A DNA stretch of 64,000 nt from JAOPZW01 sp963707695. Its GTDB lineage: Bacteria > Actinomycetota > Thermoleophilia > Solirubrobacterales > Solirubrobacteraceae. Shown one piece after another: positions 25,671 through 34,683 of the stretch. The position numbers and the translations under genes were made by a program. Under the pieces are notes generated by a model. It was not told where the DNA came from and made no database searches. It saw only the letters and a list, made by a program, of their open reading frames with translations. Location: positions 372,001-436,000 of the forward strand of contig CAVPQY010000006.1 of the NCBI GenBank assembly GCA_963707695.1. The letters are read 5' to 3'. Every line of letters begins with the position of its first letter. Position 1 is the stretch's first letter.

Positions 25671-27963
25671 TCAGCCGCCGTTGGAGGCCGCGACGTACGC
25701 ACGGCTGGGCTCGCCCCGCAGCGCCGTCGCGGGCGGCAGTGGCGTGCCCTGGGCCGTCGCCCCGGCCAGCACGGGCAGGACGAGGCGCGAGGCCCGCGCG
25801 CCGCCCAGCGTGACCGTGTTGCGGGTGCGGCCGCGGTCGAGCGTCGAGAACGCCCAGCGCGGGCGGTCGCCGCCGACGGCCTGGACGGTGACCCGGATCC
25901 GGGACCCGGCCCGGAACGCGTGGGCGACCGGGAAGATCGGCACGCGTACGAGCACCGCCCGCCCACGGGGCATCGGGGCGGCGTCGCGGCGCAGGTGCGT
26001 CGGCACCGGGTCGTTCGCGGTCGAGCGCCGGGCGTCGAGGTGGCGGTGCGACGCCCGCAGCCACCCGTTCTGGACGTAGGTCTCCTGCCCGTCGGGCCGG
26101 ACCTCGGTCAGCGTGACCTGCAGGTCGGTGTCGCGCGCGGAGGAGCGCAGGCGCAGGTCGAGGCTGGAGGGACCGGCGACGACGAGGTCCTGCGCCAGCG
26201 GCGTCGTGGTGAAGCCCAGGCCCTTGCCCGCCGCGACGGGCTTCCAGTCGTAGGGCGGCTGGGCCTTCCAGGCGTCGCCCTCGCCGTTGCCGGGCAGCGT
26301 CTGGCGCGGGCGTGCCGCGGGGTCGGCGACGTACGCGGCGGTCGCGGCCCTGGCGGGTCGCGAGGGCGTCAGGGCACCCTGGCCGCCCAGCCACCAGGTC
26401 GTCGGGCGCAGCCCCGGCACCGGCCAGCCCGTCGTGTCGATCTCCCAGGTCGCCCCGATCGACCCCGGCCCCTGCGGGCCGGCGCCGTTGTCCATGAGCA
26501 GCCGGACGCGCGGGTCGCGCTCGAAGGTGGCCCGGGCGGCCGCGACGTCCGTCGTGCCGGCGAAGCGCGACTGCTGCACGGGCGCGGCGCCCGCGTCGGC
26601 GAGGTAGCTGTAGAGGGCGCTGCTCAGGCTGAGGACGGTCGACGGGATGACCGGGATCTCGTCGGCGACGTAGAGCTTGAGGAACTCGACCCAGCGCGTG
26701 ATCGTCGTCGGCCCGAGCGAGTCGGCGTGGACGCCGTTCTGCAGCGAGAGCCAGACGCGCGGGTTGCGCTTCAGCGCGCCCAGGCTCTCTGGGAAGTGGC
26801 CGCCGGTCTGCTCGTCCTGGAACTGGCCGACGAGGAACGTGGGGACGGTGATGCGCCCGACCCAGGCCCCGGGGGACCGCTGCTCGTAGAGGAACGGGTC
26901 GCGGTAGGGGTGCGCGAGCTCGAGCTTCGTGAGGTCGCGCGTCTGGAGGCGCAGCCGCTGGTTGGCCTTGCAGTGCTCGTCGCCCTGGCGCACGAGGATC
27001 TTGGCGTAGGGCTGGCCGCCGGCCGGCGCGGGGCGGGCGTCGCGCTGGCGTTCCGCGATCCACGAGGCGGCGAAGCCGGAGTTGCGGATGCCGCCCGGGA
27101 AGCCCGTCGCGGTGTAGAGGTCGTCGTTGACCGACATCGGCGCGATGGCCGCCAGGTGCGGCGGTCGCGTGCCGGCGACGAAGAGCTGCGTGATGCCCGA
27201 GAAGGAGATGCCTGCCAGCCCGACCTTCCCGCCCTTGACCCAGGGCTGCGCGGCGACGGTCTCGACCGCGTCGTAGCCGTCGTAGGTCGTCGGCAGGCCG
27301 AAGAGGTCGAAGGCTCCCCCCGAGCAGCCGGAGCCGCGCATCTGCACGCTGACCACGGCGAACCCGAGCAGCGGGGCGATGAGCGAGCCGACCGCGGTGC
27401 CGGTCGCCGGGGCCAGCGGGTCGTTCGCGCCGGGCGCGCCGGTCAGGGACGCGACGACGGACGTGAGCAGGTCGTGCGGCGCGGCCACCTGGTAGCCGGA
27501 GTACTCGATGAGGGTGGGGAACGGCCCGTCCGCCAGCGTCCTGCCGGCGGGCAGGCGCACCGTCATCGCGAGCTCGACGCCGTCGCGCATGCGGACGTAG
27601 TTCAGGCCCGCGGCGAGGCGCTGGCCGCGGTAGAACGCCGCCTTCGGGTGGTCGGCGCCGCGCAGGACGCGCAGCCGCCGGGTCGCGACGACCCGCGCGC
27701 CGCGCCGCTGGACGACGCGGTAGCCGGCGCCCGGGCGCAGGTCGATGAAGACCTTGGCCCCGAACCGGTCGGCGCGACCGGCGCGGACCGTGCGCGTGCC
27801 GCGCACGCACCGCCACGCGGTCGCCGCGCTTCGCGCCGACGACGTAGGCGCCCGCCACGCTGCCATGGGCCGTCATCGCGGCGCCGGCGGGCGCGGCGCC
27901 CGCGACGAGGGCGACGGTCGCGACGAGCGCGGCGAGGAGGACGGGGCGGAGGGGAGGGCGCAT
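25671..27963 (-). CDS. Secreted S15/CocE-type X-Pro dipeptidyl-peptidase-like hydrolase (frameshifted)
   Basis: The signal peptide (MRPPLRPVLLAALVATVALV) and first domain strand read from the ATG at 27963. The remainder, in the next frame, is a CocE/NonD-type alpha/beta hydrolase: GLAGISFSGITQLFVAG with Ser nucleophile, VGQFQDEQTGGHF with Asp, SLQNGVHADSLG with His, and a C-terminal beta jelly-roll as in S15 peptidases. One extra base at about 27800-27812 separates the frames; corrected length is about 763 residues. Substrates could be X-Pro peptides or esters. First gene of a two-gene exported unit. Confidence 0.86.
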
Positions 27964-28021
27964 CGCGCCGGGACCCTACCCGTGCGGTCACCCGGGCTGC
28001 GCCGTCGCCTACCCTGAGGAC

Positions 28022-28291
28022 ATGTGCCGGAACATCCGCACCCTCTACAACTTCGAGCCGCCGGCGACCGACGACGAGGTCCGGGCGGCGGCGCTGCAGT
28101 TCGTGCGCAAGATCAGCGGCTTCACGAAGCCCTCGAAGGCCAACGAGGAGGCCTTCGCGCAGGCCGTGGAGGACGTGGCCGCGGTCTCGCGCCGCCTGCT
28201 GGGCGAGCTCTCGACCACGGCGCCGCCGAAGGACCGCGACATCGAGGCCGCGAAGGCCCGGGCGCGCGCCGAGCTGCGCTACGCGTCCTAG
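28022..28291 (+). CDS. DUF2277 family protein
   Basis: This 89-residue protein begins MCRNIRTLYNFEPPATDDEV, the hallmark of DUF2277, and is all helical after that (AALQFVRKISGFTKPSKANE). It is small, soluble and of unknown function; the family is widespread in actinobacteria. A TACCCT box (28010-28015) stands 6 bases before the ATG, while GAGGA in the same gap could also serve as an SD. The NYN-domain gene follows after 17 bases. Confidence 0.9.
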   Translation: MCRNIRTLYNFEPPATDDEVRAAALQFVRKISGFTKPSKANEEAFAQAVEDVAAVSRRLLGELSTTAPPKDRDIEAAKARARAELRYAS

Positions 28292-28308
28292 TGGCCCAGG
28301 GCCGCTAG

Positions 28309-28878
28309 GTGGCCGACGCGCCCGAGACGTTCCTCCTCGTCGACGGGGAGAACATCGACGCGACGCTCGGCGGCAGCCTCCTCGGCCGTCGCCCGGCGCC
28401 GGAGGAGCGCCCGCGGTGGGACCGCGTCCGCGACCACGCGCGCGCCGCGTGGGACCAGCCCGTGCGCGGCCTGTTCTTCCTCAACGGCTCCGGGCACGTC
28501 CCGATGGCGTTCGTCCAGGCGCTGGCGGCCCTCGAGTACCGCCCGGTGCTGCTGAGCGGACCCTCCGACGTCAAGGTCGTCGACGTGGCCATCGCCCGCA
28601 CGCTGGAGGCCCTGGACGAGCGCGGCGGCGGCGACGTCCTGCTGGCCAGCCACGACGGCGACTTCGCCGAGCCGGTCGCGGCGCTCCTGCGCCGCGGCGG
28701 GCGCCGCGTCGGCCTGCTCGCCTTCCGCGAGCTCGTCAGCGGCGCCCTCCTGCAGCTCACCGGCGAGGGCCTCGAGATCTTCGACCTCGAGGACGACGTC
28801 GGGGCGTTCACGGTCGCGCTCCCGCGCGTCCGGGTGATCCCGATCGAGCAGTTCGACCCCTGGGCGCTCCTGGGCTAG
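28309..28878 (+). CDS. NYN-domain (PIN-like) putative ribonuclease
   Basis: This 189-residue NYN/LabA-like protein has the acidic triad positions expected for a metal-dependent RNase: FLLVDGENIDATLGG, SDVKVVDVAIARTLE and VLLASHDGDFAEPVAALLRR. A short C-terminal segment (VRVIPIEQFDPWALLG) closes it. Family proteins degrade RNA or act in regulation; the target here is unknown. GTG start follows DUF2277 by 17 bases and the two may form a pair. The stop overlaps the convergent oxidase gene by 4 bases. Confidence 0.85.
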   Translation: MADAPETFLLVDGENIDATLGGSLLGRRPAPEERPRWDRVRDHARAAWDQPVRGLFFLNGSGHVPMAFVQALAALEYRPVLLSGPSDVKVVDVAIARTLEALDERGGGDVLLASHDGDFAEPVAALLRRGGRRVGLLAFRELVSGALLQLTGEGLEIFDLEDDVGAFTVALPRVRVIPIEQFDPWALLG

Positions 28879-30239
28879 GCGCCCGGGGCGTGCGCGGGGA
28901 CGAGGAGCGCGTCGGGGTCGACCGCGGCGCGGATGCGCCCCAGGCGCTCGAGCGCCGCCTCCGGCACGCACGTCGCCAGCGAGCTCTGGCGCTCGGCGAA
29001 GCTCGTGAAGCGCGTCCCGGTCGCCCAGGGCGCCAGGGTGCCGAGGTAGCGGTCGAGGAACGCGCCGAGCTCGGCGGCGGGCGCCGGGGCGTCCGGGATG
29101 CCGACGCCGGACGCGAGGAACCTGCCCTCGAGGTGGCCGCGGGCACCGGCGCCGGCCGGCGGGGCGGCCAGCGCGCCGCCGAGGTGGCGCAGCTCGGCGG
29201 CCAGCAGCGGCGAGCCGTCGCCGGCGACCCGCAGGAACGCCTCGATGGCCCACGTGTCGAGCCTGTCGAGCAGGATGGCGTCGCCGATCGCCGGGACCGG
29301 CTCCTCGGGGTCGCCGTGCAGGCGGACGACGGCGGCGCTCGGCATGGGGCCGAAGGCGCCCATGATCGGGTCGGCCACCGAGCGCAGGATCCGCTCCAGG
29401 CGCGCGCCCTCCTGGGCGTCGAGCGCCACGCCGTCGACGCAGATGATCGGCACGCCGCGCAGCGGCTCGGGGACCTCGGGGATCGGCGGCAGGCACAACA
29501 GGCGGAACGTCGTCGTCACCGTGTCCGGCGCCGTCTTCGTCCACTCGTGCCACTCGCGCAGGACGCGCCGGGCCTGGTCGGCGGGGAAGAAGAGCGCGCC
29601 GCCGGTGACCTCGGCGTAGGGCAGGAGCCCCAGCTCGACCGCGGTGACGACCGCGTAGGCGCCGCCCCCGCCGCGCAGGGCCCAGAAGAGCTCGGCGCCG
29701 TTCTCGGCGTCGACGCGACGCAGGGTGCCGTCCGGCGTGACCACCTCGAACGCGCGGACGTGGTTGACCGCGAGGCCGTGCGTGCGACCGTAGAAGGACA
29801 GGCCGCCGCCGAGGAGGTAGCCGATGACGCCGACCGACGGCGACGAGCCGTGCATGACGGCCAGGCCGTGCGGAGCGACGGCCTCGACGACGTCGCCCCA
29901 GCGGGCGCCGGCCTTGATCCGGGCGACGCGCTCGGCCGGGTCGACCTCGACGACGCCGTCGTGCAGCGCGGTGCGCAGCAGCAGCGTGCCCTCGAGGGAC
30001 GGGAGCGTGGCGCTCAGATGGCCGGTCGTCTGGGCGGCGACGCGCAGGCCGTTGGCCCGCGCGTAGGCCATCGCGGCCTGGACGTGCCCGGTGCTCGTGG
30101 CCACGCAGACGGCCGCGGGGCGCTGGTCGGTGTGGAGGTTCCACGCCCGGCGCGCGGTGTCGTAGTCGGGGGAGTCGGGGAGGACCAGCGGCGGGAGCTG
30201 GTCCGGCGTGAGGGCGTCGAGCGTCGTCGTCGTCGGCAT
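28875..30239 (-). CDS. FAD-linked oxidase (PCMH/berberine-bridge type)
   Basis: This 454-residue flavoprotein has the PCMH FAD-binding fold: CVATSTGHVQAAMAYARANG, TTGHLSATLPSLEGTLLLRT (the His fits an 8-alpha-linked FAD), MHGSSPSVGVIGYLLGGGLS and ENGAELFWALRGGGGAYAVV. The second covalent Cys of bicovalent members is absent, where GYLLGGG is found. A C-terminal substrate domain follows. Oxidation of a sugar or other alcohol is likely but unproven. The ATG at 30239 has no evident SD or -10 box close by. Confidence 0.88.
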   Translation of the reverse strand: MPTTTTLDALTPDQLPPLVLPDSPDYDTARRAWNLHTDQRPAAVCVATSTGHVQAAMAYARANGLRVAAQTTGHLSATLPSLEGTLLLRTALHDGVVEVDPAERVARIKAGARWGDVVEAVAPHGLAVMHGSSPSVGVIGYLLGGGLSFYGRTHGLAVNHVRAFEVVTPDGTLRRVDAENGAELFWALRGGGGAYAVVTAVELGLLPYAEVTGGALFFPADQARRVLREWHEWTKTAPDTVTTTFRLLCLPPIPEVPEPLRGVPIICVDGVALDAQEGARLERILRSVADPIMGAFGPMPSAAVVRLHGDPEEPVPAIGDAILLDRLDTWAIEAFLRVAGDGSPLLAAELRHLGGALAAPPAGAGARGHLEGRFLASGVGIPDAPAPAAELGAFLDRYLGTLAPWATGTRFTSFAERQSSLATCVPEAALERLGRIRAAVDPDALLVPAHAPGA

Positions 30240-30350
30240 GCCGGGCAGCCTGTGCGACCGGCGGCGGCCCGGCCTTCCCGGTAGCTCCTCCGGGCAGGTG
30301 CGGTTTCCCCCCGGGCCCGTGGGTGGTGCACCGCACCGGCCGCCGGTGCG

Positions 30351-32261
30351 TCAGGAGCGGGCGGCGGCGGCCGGGGCGGTCGTGGTGGCCCCACGCACCG
30401 CCGCCTTGATCTCCCGTGTGAGGATGTCGACGTCGTAGACGCCCTGATGGCGCCGGCCGTTGACGAAGAACGTCGGCGTCCCAGAGACGCCGCTGGCGTC
30501 GGCGCTCTGCACGTCCTCGGCGACGCGCGGAGCGTGCTCGCGGCGGCGCAGCTCCTCGTGGACGCGGTCGACGTCGAGGCCGAGCTCGCCGGCGTGGCGC
30601 AGGAGGTCGGGGGGCGTCAGCGCGTCCGGGTTCGCCAGGAGCCGGTCGTGCATCTCCCAGAACGCCCCCTGCGCGGCGGCGGCCTCGGCCGCCTCGGAGG
30701 CCAGCTGGGCGTTCGGGTGGACGTCGTTGAGCGGGAGGTGCCGCCAGACGTAGCGCAGCTCGTCGCCGAGGCGGTCGAGCAGCTTGTCGATGAGCGGCGC
30801 GGCGTCGCCGCAGTACGGGCACTGGAAGTCGCCGTACTCGATGAGCGTGACCGGGGCGTCGAGGCGGCCGCGGATGTGGTCGCGCTCGGGGTCGACGTCC
30901 TCGGCCAGGTCGGCGAGCACGTCGGCGGTGGCCCCGAGCTGCCGGGCGCGGGTCTCGTCCGGCAGCCGCATCATGACCCGGACGGCAAGCCACGAGAGCG
31001 CCGGGGAGATGACGGCGGTGGCCAGGATGCCGAGCTTGGCCTCGTCCAGCAGCTGCCCGTGGAAGGCGAGCGCCGCGACGAGGAGCGAGACGGTGAAGCC
31101 GATGCCCGCCGACGCGGCCGTCGCGACCAGCGCCGGCCACGTGATCGTCAGCCGGGCGCCGCCCAGCGCGGGCCGCGTGGCCAGCCACGACGCGCCCAGG
31201 ATCCCGAGCGGCTTGCCGACGACGTACGCGGCGATCACACCGAGCGTCACCGGGGACCGGACGGCGGCCGACAGGAGGTCGCCGTCCACGTGGATGCCGG
31301 CGTTGGCCAGCGCGAAGAGCGGGACGATCACCCGGCTCGTCCACGGGTGCAGGCGGTACTGCAGGCGCTCGTTGGGCGAGAGCGCCGAGGTGAGGCTCGC
31401 CCGGGCCGAGTAGGCGAGCTCGGGCGTGGGCTGCTCGCGGAAGGACCGCGTGAGCTCGGTCGTGCGCTCGAGGTCGTCGCGGCTCGGGGGGTAGGCGCTC
31501 GTCACGAGGCCGATGGCCAGGCCCGCGATGACCGCGTCGACGCCCGACTCGAACATCGCGAACCAGATCCCGACGCCGACGAGGATCGCCGCCGGCCCGC
31601 GCCACGAGCCGGCCCACCGCAGCGCGATGAGCACCCCGAACAGCCCGATCGCGACGGCCAGCGCCGTGACCGAGATGTGCTCGGAGTAGCCCAGCGCGAT
31701 GACCAGCAGGGCGACGAGGTCGTCGATCACCACGAGCGTCAGGAGGAACACCCGCACGCGGATCGCCCGCCCGCGCGTGATGAGCGCGACGGCGCCGAGG
31801 GCGAGCGCGGTGTCCGTCGAGACGGCGATCCCCCAGCCCGACGCCCCGGCTCCTCCGGCGTTGATGGCCAGGTAGACGGCGGCCCCCATCGCCATGCCCC
31901 CGAGGGAGGCGACGACCGGGATCCCCAGCCGCCGGCGCTCGCGCAGCTCGCCGAGGTCGAGCTCGCGCTTGGCCTCGAGGCCGACGACGAGGAAGAAGAG
32001 GGTCATCAGCCCCTCGTTGACCCACCCGCGCAGGTCGGTGGCGAGCTCGTGGCCGCCGAGGACGAGCGCGAGGCGTGTGCCCCAGACCGACTCGTAGCTG
32101 TCCGGCGCGACGTTCGCCCACAGCAGCGCGGCCACGGCCGCGGCCGCCAGGACGACGGCGCCGCCGGTCTCGGCGTGGAGGAACCCGCGGATCGGCGCGG
32201 CGAGGTTCCGCGCCCACGCGGTGCGTCCGCCCGCGAGGGAGGTGTCGGTCGTGGCGGTCAC
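30351..32261 (-). CDS. nhaA: NhaA-type Na+/H+ antiporter fused to a DsbA-like thioredoxin domain
   Basis: This 636-residue fusion starts with an NhaA antiporter of about 11 membrane helices; the ion-binding Asp pair is in LTLVVIDDLVALLVIALGY and the unwound helix region in WGIAVSTDTALALGAVAL. After about residue 440 comes a DsbA/thioredoxin domain with the CPYC active site in EYGDFQCPYCGDAAPL and the cis-Pro in GVSGTPTFFVNGRR. Such fusions are known in actinobacteria. The GTG at 32261 is taken as the start, just before TATTDTSLAGG. It is the last gene of a three-gene minus-strand group. Confidence 0.92.
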   Translation of the reverse strand: MTATTDTSLAGGRTAWARNLAAPIRGFLHAETGGAVVLAAAAVAALLWANVAPDSYESVWGTRLALVLGGHELATDLRGWVNEGLMTLFFLVVGLEAKRELDLGELRERRRLGIPVVASLGGMAMGAAVYLAINAGGAGASGWGIAVSTDTALALGAVALITRGRAIRVRVFLLTLVVIDDLVALLVIALGYSEHISVTALAVAIGLFGVLIALRWAGSWRGPAAILVGVGIWFAMFESGVDAVIAGLAIGLVTSAYPPSRDDLERTTELTRSFREQPTPELAYSARASLTSALSPNERLQYRLHPWTSRVIVPLFALANAGIHVDGDLLSAAVRSPVTLGVIAAYVVGKPLGILGASWLATRPALGGARLTITWPALVATAASAGIGFTVSLLVAALAFHGQLLDEAKLGILATAVISPALSWLAVRVMMRLPDETRARQLGATADVLADLAEDVDPERDHIRGRLDAPVTLIEYGDFQCPYCGDAAPLIDKLLDRLGDELRYVWRHLPLNDVHPNAQLASEAAEAAAAQGAFWEMHDRLLANPDALTPPDLLRHAGELGLDVDRVHEELRRREHAPRVAEDVQSADASGVSGTPTFFVNGRRHQGVYDVDILTREIKAAVRGATTTAPAAAARS

Positions 32262-32329
32262 CGCAGCGAGCCCGGGAGTGTGGCAGCCGCGGTGGTGAAG
32301 GGACGGGCCGGCGTGGGCGGGTCGGCCGC

Positions 32330-33121
32330 TCAGGCCTCGAGCGCGGCCGGCACGCCGAGCTCGAGCCAGCGGATGCGGCGGCGCACGTCCTCGGGGGCGC
32401 TCGCGAGCTCGCGCTCGATCGCGTCGCGGCCCTCCCGGAAGTGCTTCCAGCCCTCGTAGTGGATCGGGATGGCGACGCGGGGGCGCAGGAGCCCGACGAG
32501 CTCGACGGCCTCGCGGGCGGTCATCGTGTACCGCAGGGGCCCCGAGACCGGGAAGCGGACGCCGCCGAGGTGCAGCAGGGCGGTGCCCACCCGGAGCCGG
32601 TCGGCGACCTCGCGGACGCCGTCGTAGAGGACGGTGTCGCCCGAGATCCACAGCGCGCCGTGCGCCTGGCCGTCCCAGCGCAGCGCGAACCCGACGACGT
32701 CGCCGACGATCGGATGGCTCAGCGGCGGCCCGTGCCGGCACGGCGTCGCCGTGACCTCGATCGTCGGGCGTCCCGGTGCGTCCAGGCGCGTGGTCTGCCA
32801 CGGCTCCAGCCCGCGCGAGGCGCCGCCGAGGCGGCGCGCGCCCGAGGTCGTGGTGACGACGACGCCGACGGACGGCAGGAGCGCCCGCCCGGCGGGGTCG
32901 AGGTTGTCGTCGTGGTGGTCGTGGCTGAGCAGGACGGCGTCGACCGGGCCGAGGTCGGCCGCGGCGATCGCGGGCCCGGCCAGCTTGCGCGACGACGTCC
33001 CCCAGCCGAAGCGGTACCGGCGGCCGGGCGGGTCGAAGGTCGGGTCGGTCAGCAGGCGCCAGCCGCCGGCCTCGATCAGCGCGGTCGGGCCGCCGACGTG
33101 CGTGACGCGGACCTCCGTCAC
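32330..33121 (-). CDS. MBL-fold metal-dependent hydrolase
   Basis: This 263-residue protein has the metallo-beta-lactamase fold of the UlaG/NAPE-PLD-like branch. The metal site is LLSHDHHDDNLD (HxHxDH) with further ligands in CRHGPP, WISGDTVLYDG and IPIHYEGWKHF. It opens VTHVGGPTALIEAGGWRLLT DP-type. Possible activities are lactone or phospholipid hydrolysis; the sequence does not decide. The GTG overlaps the stop of the upstream alpha/beta hydrolase (GTGA), so both are made together. Confidence 0.86.
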   Translation of the reverse strand: MTEVRVTHVGGPTALIEAGGWRLLTDPTFDPPGRRYRFGWGTSSRKLAGPAIAAADLGPVDAVLLSHDHHDDNLDPAGRALLPSVGVVVTTTSGARRLGGASRGLEPWQTTRLDAPGRPTIEVTATPCRHGPPLSHPIVGDVVGFALRWDGQAHGALWISGDTVLYDGVREVADRLRVGTALLHLGGVRFPVSGPLRYTMTAREAVELVGLLRPRVAIPIHYEGWKHFREGRDAIERELASAPEDVRRRIRWLELGVPAALEA

Positions 33122-33939
33122 GCGCGGCTCGACCGCACGGCGTGGTCCGCCGCCCACGACCGGGCGTCGTCCGCGACGGCCTCCCAGCCGGGCGCGGCCG
33201 GCAGGAGGTGCGGGCCCTCGAACTCCTTGACCTCGGTGATCGTGTCGCCCTTGTAGTGCTTGGCGTTCGAGCGCTGGATCTTCGGGGGCATGAGGTGGTC
33301 CTCGCTGCCGGAGATGAACAGCAGCGGCGCGCGGTCGTCGTTGTGGTAGTCGACGTGGGTGTCGTCGTGGCCGGGGTGGATGTTGGCCAGGGCGCTGCCC
33401 CAGAAGATCGACCCGGACGCTGGGACGTGGTAGCGGTCGTAGAGCGCCCGCGACTCCTCCTCGCTGAACGTGTTCGCGAACGCGTAGCGCCACTGCTCGG
33501 GCGTCAGGCCGACGGCGCGATGGCGGTTGGCCGGGTTCTTGAGCACCGGGAACGACGCCTTGATCTGCGAGAGCGGGACGACGGCCACGCCCTCGGTCGG
33601 CGCCGAGTTGATCGCCACTCCGGCGGCCCCGAAGCCGCGGTCGAGCAGGAGCTGCACGAACGCGCCGCCGGCGGAGTGCCCGATGAGCAGCGGCGGCTCG
33701 TCGAGGGCGCCGATGACCGACGCCAGGTGGTCGATGATCGCCGGGACCGTCAGCGCCTCGATCGGCGCGGGGTCGGCGTTGAGCGCCTCGACCTCGACCT
33801 CGAACCCCGGGTAGGCCGGGGCGAGCACGCGGTGGCCCTGGGCCTCGTAGCGGCCGATCCAGTGCTCCCAGCTGCGCGGGGTGACCCAGAAGCCGTGGAT
33901 CAGCACGATCGTGTCGGGCGTGGGCGCGTCGGTGCTCAT
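33118..33939 (-). CDS. Alpha/beta hydrolase
   Basis: This 273-residue alpha/beta hydrolase has the oxyanion region IVLIHGFWVTPRSWEHW, nucleophile elbow LLIGHSAGGAFVQLLLDRG, acid in LLFISGSEDHLMPP and His in EFEGPHLLPAAPGWE. The cap is short. The family resembles actinobacterial esterases or lactonases of unknown substrate. ATG at 33939 with a GAGAGGACGACG sequence just upstream that can act as SD. It leads the group with the MBL hydrolase and NhaA-DsbA fusion. Confidence 0.87.
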   Translation of the reverse strand: MSTDAPTPDTIVLIHGFWVTPRSWEHWIGRYEAQGHRVLAPAYPGFEVEVEALNADPAPIEALTVPAIIDHLASVIGALDEPPLLIGHSAGGAFVQLLLDRGFGAAGVAINSAPTEGVAVVPLSQIKASFPVLKNPANRHRAVGLTPEQWRYAFANTFSEEESRALYDRYHVPASGSIFWGSALANIHPGHDDTHVDYHNDDRAPLLFISGSEDHLMPPKIQRSNAKHYKGDTITEVKEFEGPHLLPAAPGWEAVADDARSWAADHAVRSSRA

Positions 33940-34110
33940 CTGCGTCGTCCTCTCGGGCGGTGTCCGGCGTCCGGTCGAGCATCGCGGCCGCGGGGGCCGC
34001 GGCGCAAGGGCGGCGCGACGTGGGTGCTCGCCGGCGTCGTCGTTCTGCCCGCGGGGGCCGGCGTGCTGGTAGGACTACCCGATCGCACCCCACGAGCCGG
34101 GAGGGACGGG

Positions 34111-34326
34111 ATGGCCGACAGCGTGTACCGCGTCACCGAGGTGATCGGCGTCAGCGACGAGTCCTGGGAGGCGGCGGCGCGCAGCGCCGTCGAGACGGCG
34201 GCCAGGACGGTCCGCGACCTGCGCATCGCGGAGGTCGTCCGCCAGGACGTCACGATCGGCGACGGGGGCGTGGTCAGCTTCCGCGTGCGCCTCGCGATCT
34301 CGTTCAAGTACGAGACGGGGGACTGA
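34111..34326 (+). CDS. Dodecin
   Basis: Dodecins are 12-subunit flavin- or CoA-binding storage proteins. This 71-residue sequence has the complete family pattern: VYRVTEVIGVSDESWEAAAR, AVETAARTVRDLRIAEVVRQ, and the C-terminal strand VSFRVRLAISFKYE. Length and lack of other domains match. The ATG at 34111 follows GGGAGG at good distance. It is monocistronic, between a divergent hydrolase and the tRNA-Gly region. Confidence 0.94.
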   Translation: MADSVYRVTEVIGVSDESWEAAARSAVETAARTVRDLRIAEVVRQDVTIGDGGVVSFRVRLAISFKYETGD

Positions 34327-34427
34327 GGGCGGGCGGTCGCGGCGGGCCCGCGGCGGCCCGCCGCTCGACCCCGCCCTCGGCCGGGCCGGCCGCGCGCTGA
34401 CAGGGCTGCCGGGACCACGAGCCCACG

Positions 34428-34486
34428 TGCCGCATGACGGTGCTTCCGACACGCCTTCAGCCGGCTCGATGCGGCATCGCGGCACG
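34428..34486. repeat. Nested inverted repeats downstream of tRNA-Gly
   Basis: TGCCGCAT (34428-34435) pairs with ATGCGGCA (34469-34476), and CGTGCCGC (34426-34433) pairs with GCGGCACG (34479-34486). They can form alternative hairpins. They lie beyond the tRNA terminator and dodecin, with no open reading frame of interest. Confidence 0.5.
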
Positions 34487-34500
34487 GTTCGGGTCGCGAA

Positions 34501-34527
34501 GAAGCCCCCGCTGCTCCCGGGGGCTTC
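34501..34527 (-). terminator. Rho-independent terminator of tRNA-Gly
   Basis: GAAGCCCCCG (34501-34510) and CGGGGGCTTC (34518-34527) form a 10-bp stem with a 7-base loop, 6 bases beyond the tRNA 3' end. On the minus strand it is followed by TTCTTC, a modest U-tract. Confidence 0.75.
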
Positions 34528-34533
34528 TGTCCA

Positions 34534-34607
34534 AGCGGCTGAAGGGACTCGAACCCTCGACCTTCTGCATGGCAAGCAGACGCTCTAGCCAACTGAGCTA
34601 CAGCCGC
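34534..34607 (-). tRNA. tRNA-Gly (anticodon GCC)
   Basis: The minus-strand 74 bases fold as a full cloverleaf. Acceptor stem GCGGCTG pairs with CAGCCGC, the D arm is GCTC...GAGC, the anticodon stem is TCTGC/GCAGA around loop TTGCCAT with anticodon GCC, and the T arm is GAGGG-TTCGAGT-CCCTT. The discriminator base is T and CCA is not encoded. It reads GGC, the main Gly codon in such GC-rich genes. Confidence 0.95.
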
Positions 34608-34618
34608 ACGGACGGGCG

Positions 34619-34624
34619 AGTATA
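34619..34624 (-). promoter_or_regulatory. -10 box of tRNA-Gly
   Basis: TATACT on the minus strand, 11 bases before the tRNA 5' end. It is the best -10 match in the neighbourhood; the -35 region is not clear. Confidence 0.55.
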
Positions 34625-34671
34625 GCCAGCGCCCGGGCCGCTCGCGGCCCGGGAGCGAGGCCGCTCCGGGC

Positions 34672-34677
34672 TAGGAT
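34672..34677 (+). promoter_or_regulatory. Putative -10 box of the zur gene
   Basis: TAGGAT, 6 bases before the GTG at 34684, predicting a leaderless transcript. Confidence 0.45.
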
Positions 34678-34683
34678 GACCCC

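Noticed and set aside
21904..27963. 2019-codon open frame on the minus strand
   Set aside because: It crosses pilB, rnhA-like and DUF1254 genes in other frames. Its composition (Arg/Pro/Ala/Gly) is typical of antisense frames in GC-rich DNA; only its first 50 or so codons belong to the real S15 hydrolase.
22878..30284. 2468-codon open frame on the plus strand
   Set aside because: It is a shadow of pilB, S15, NYN and FAD-oxidase genes in other frames, with no domain of its own.
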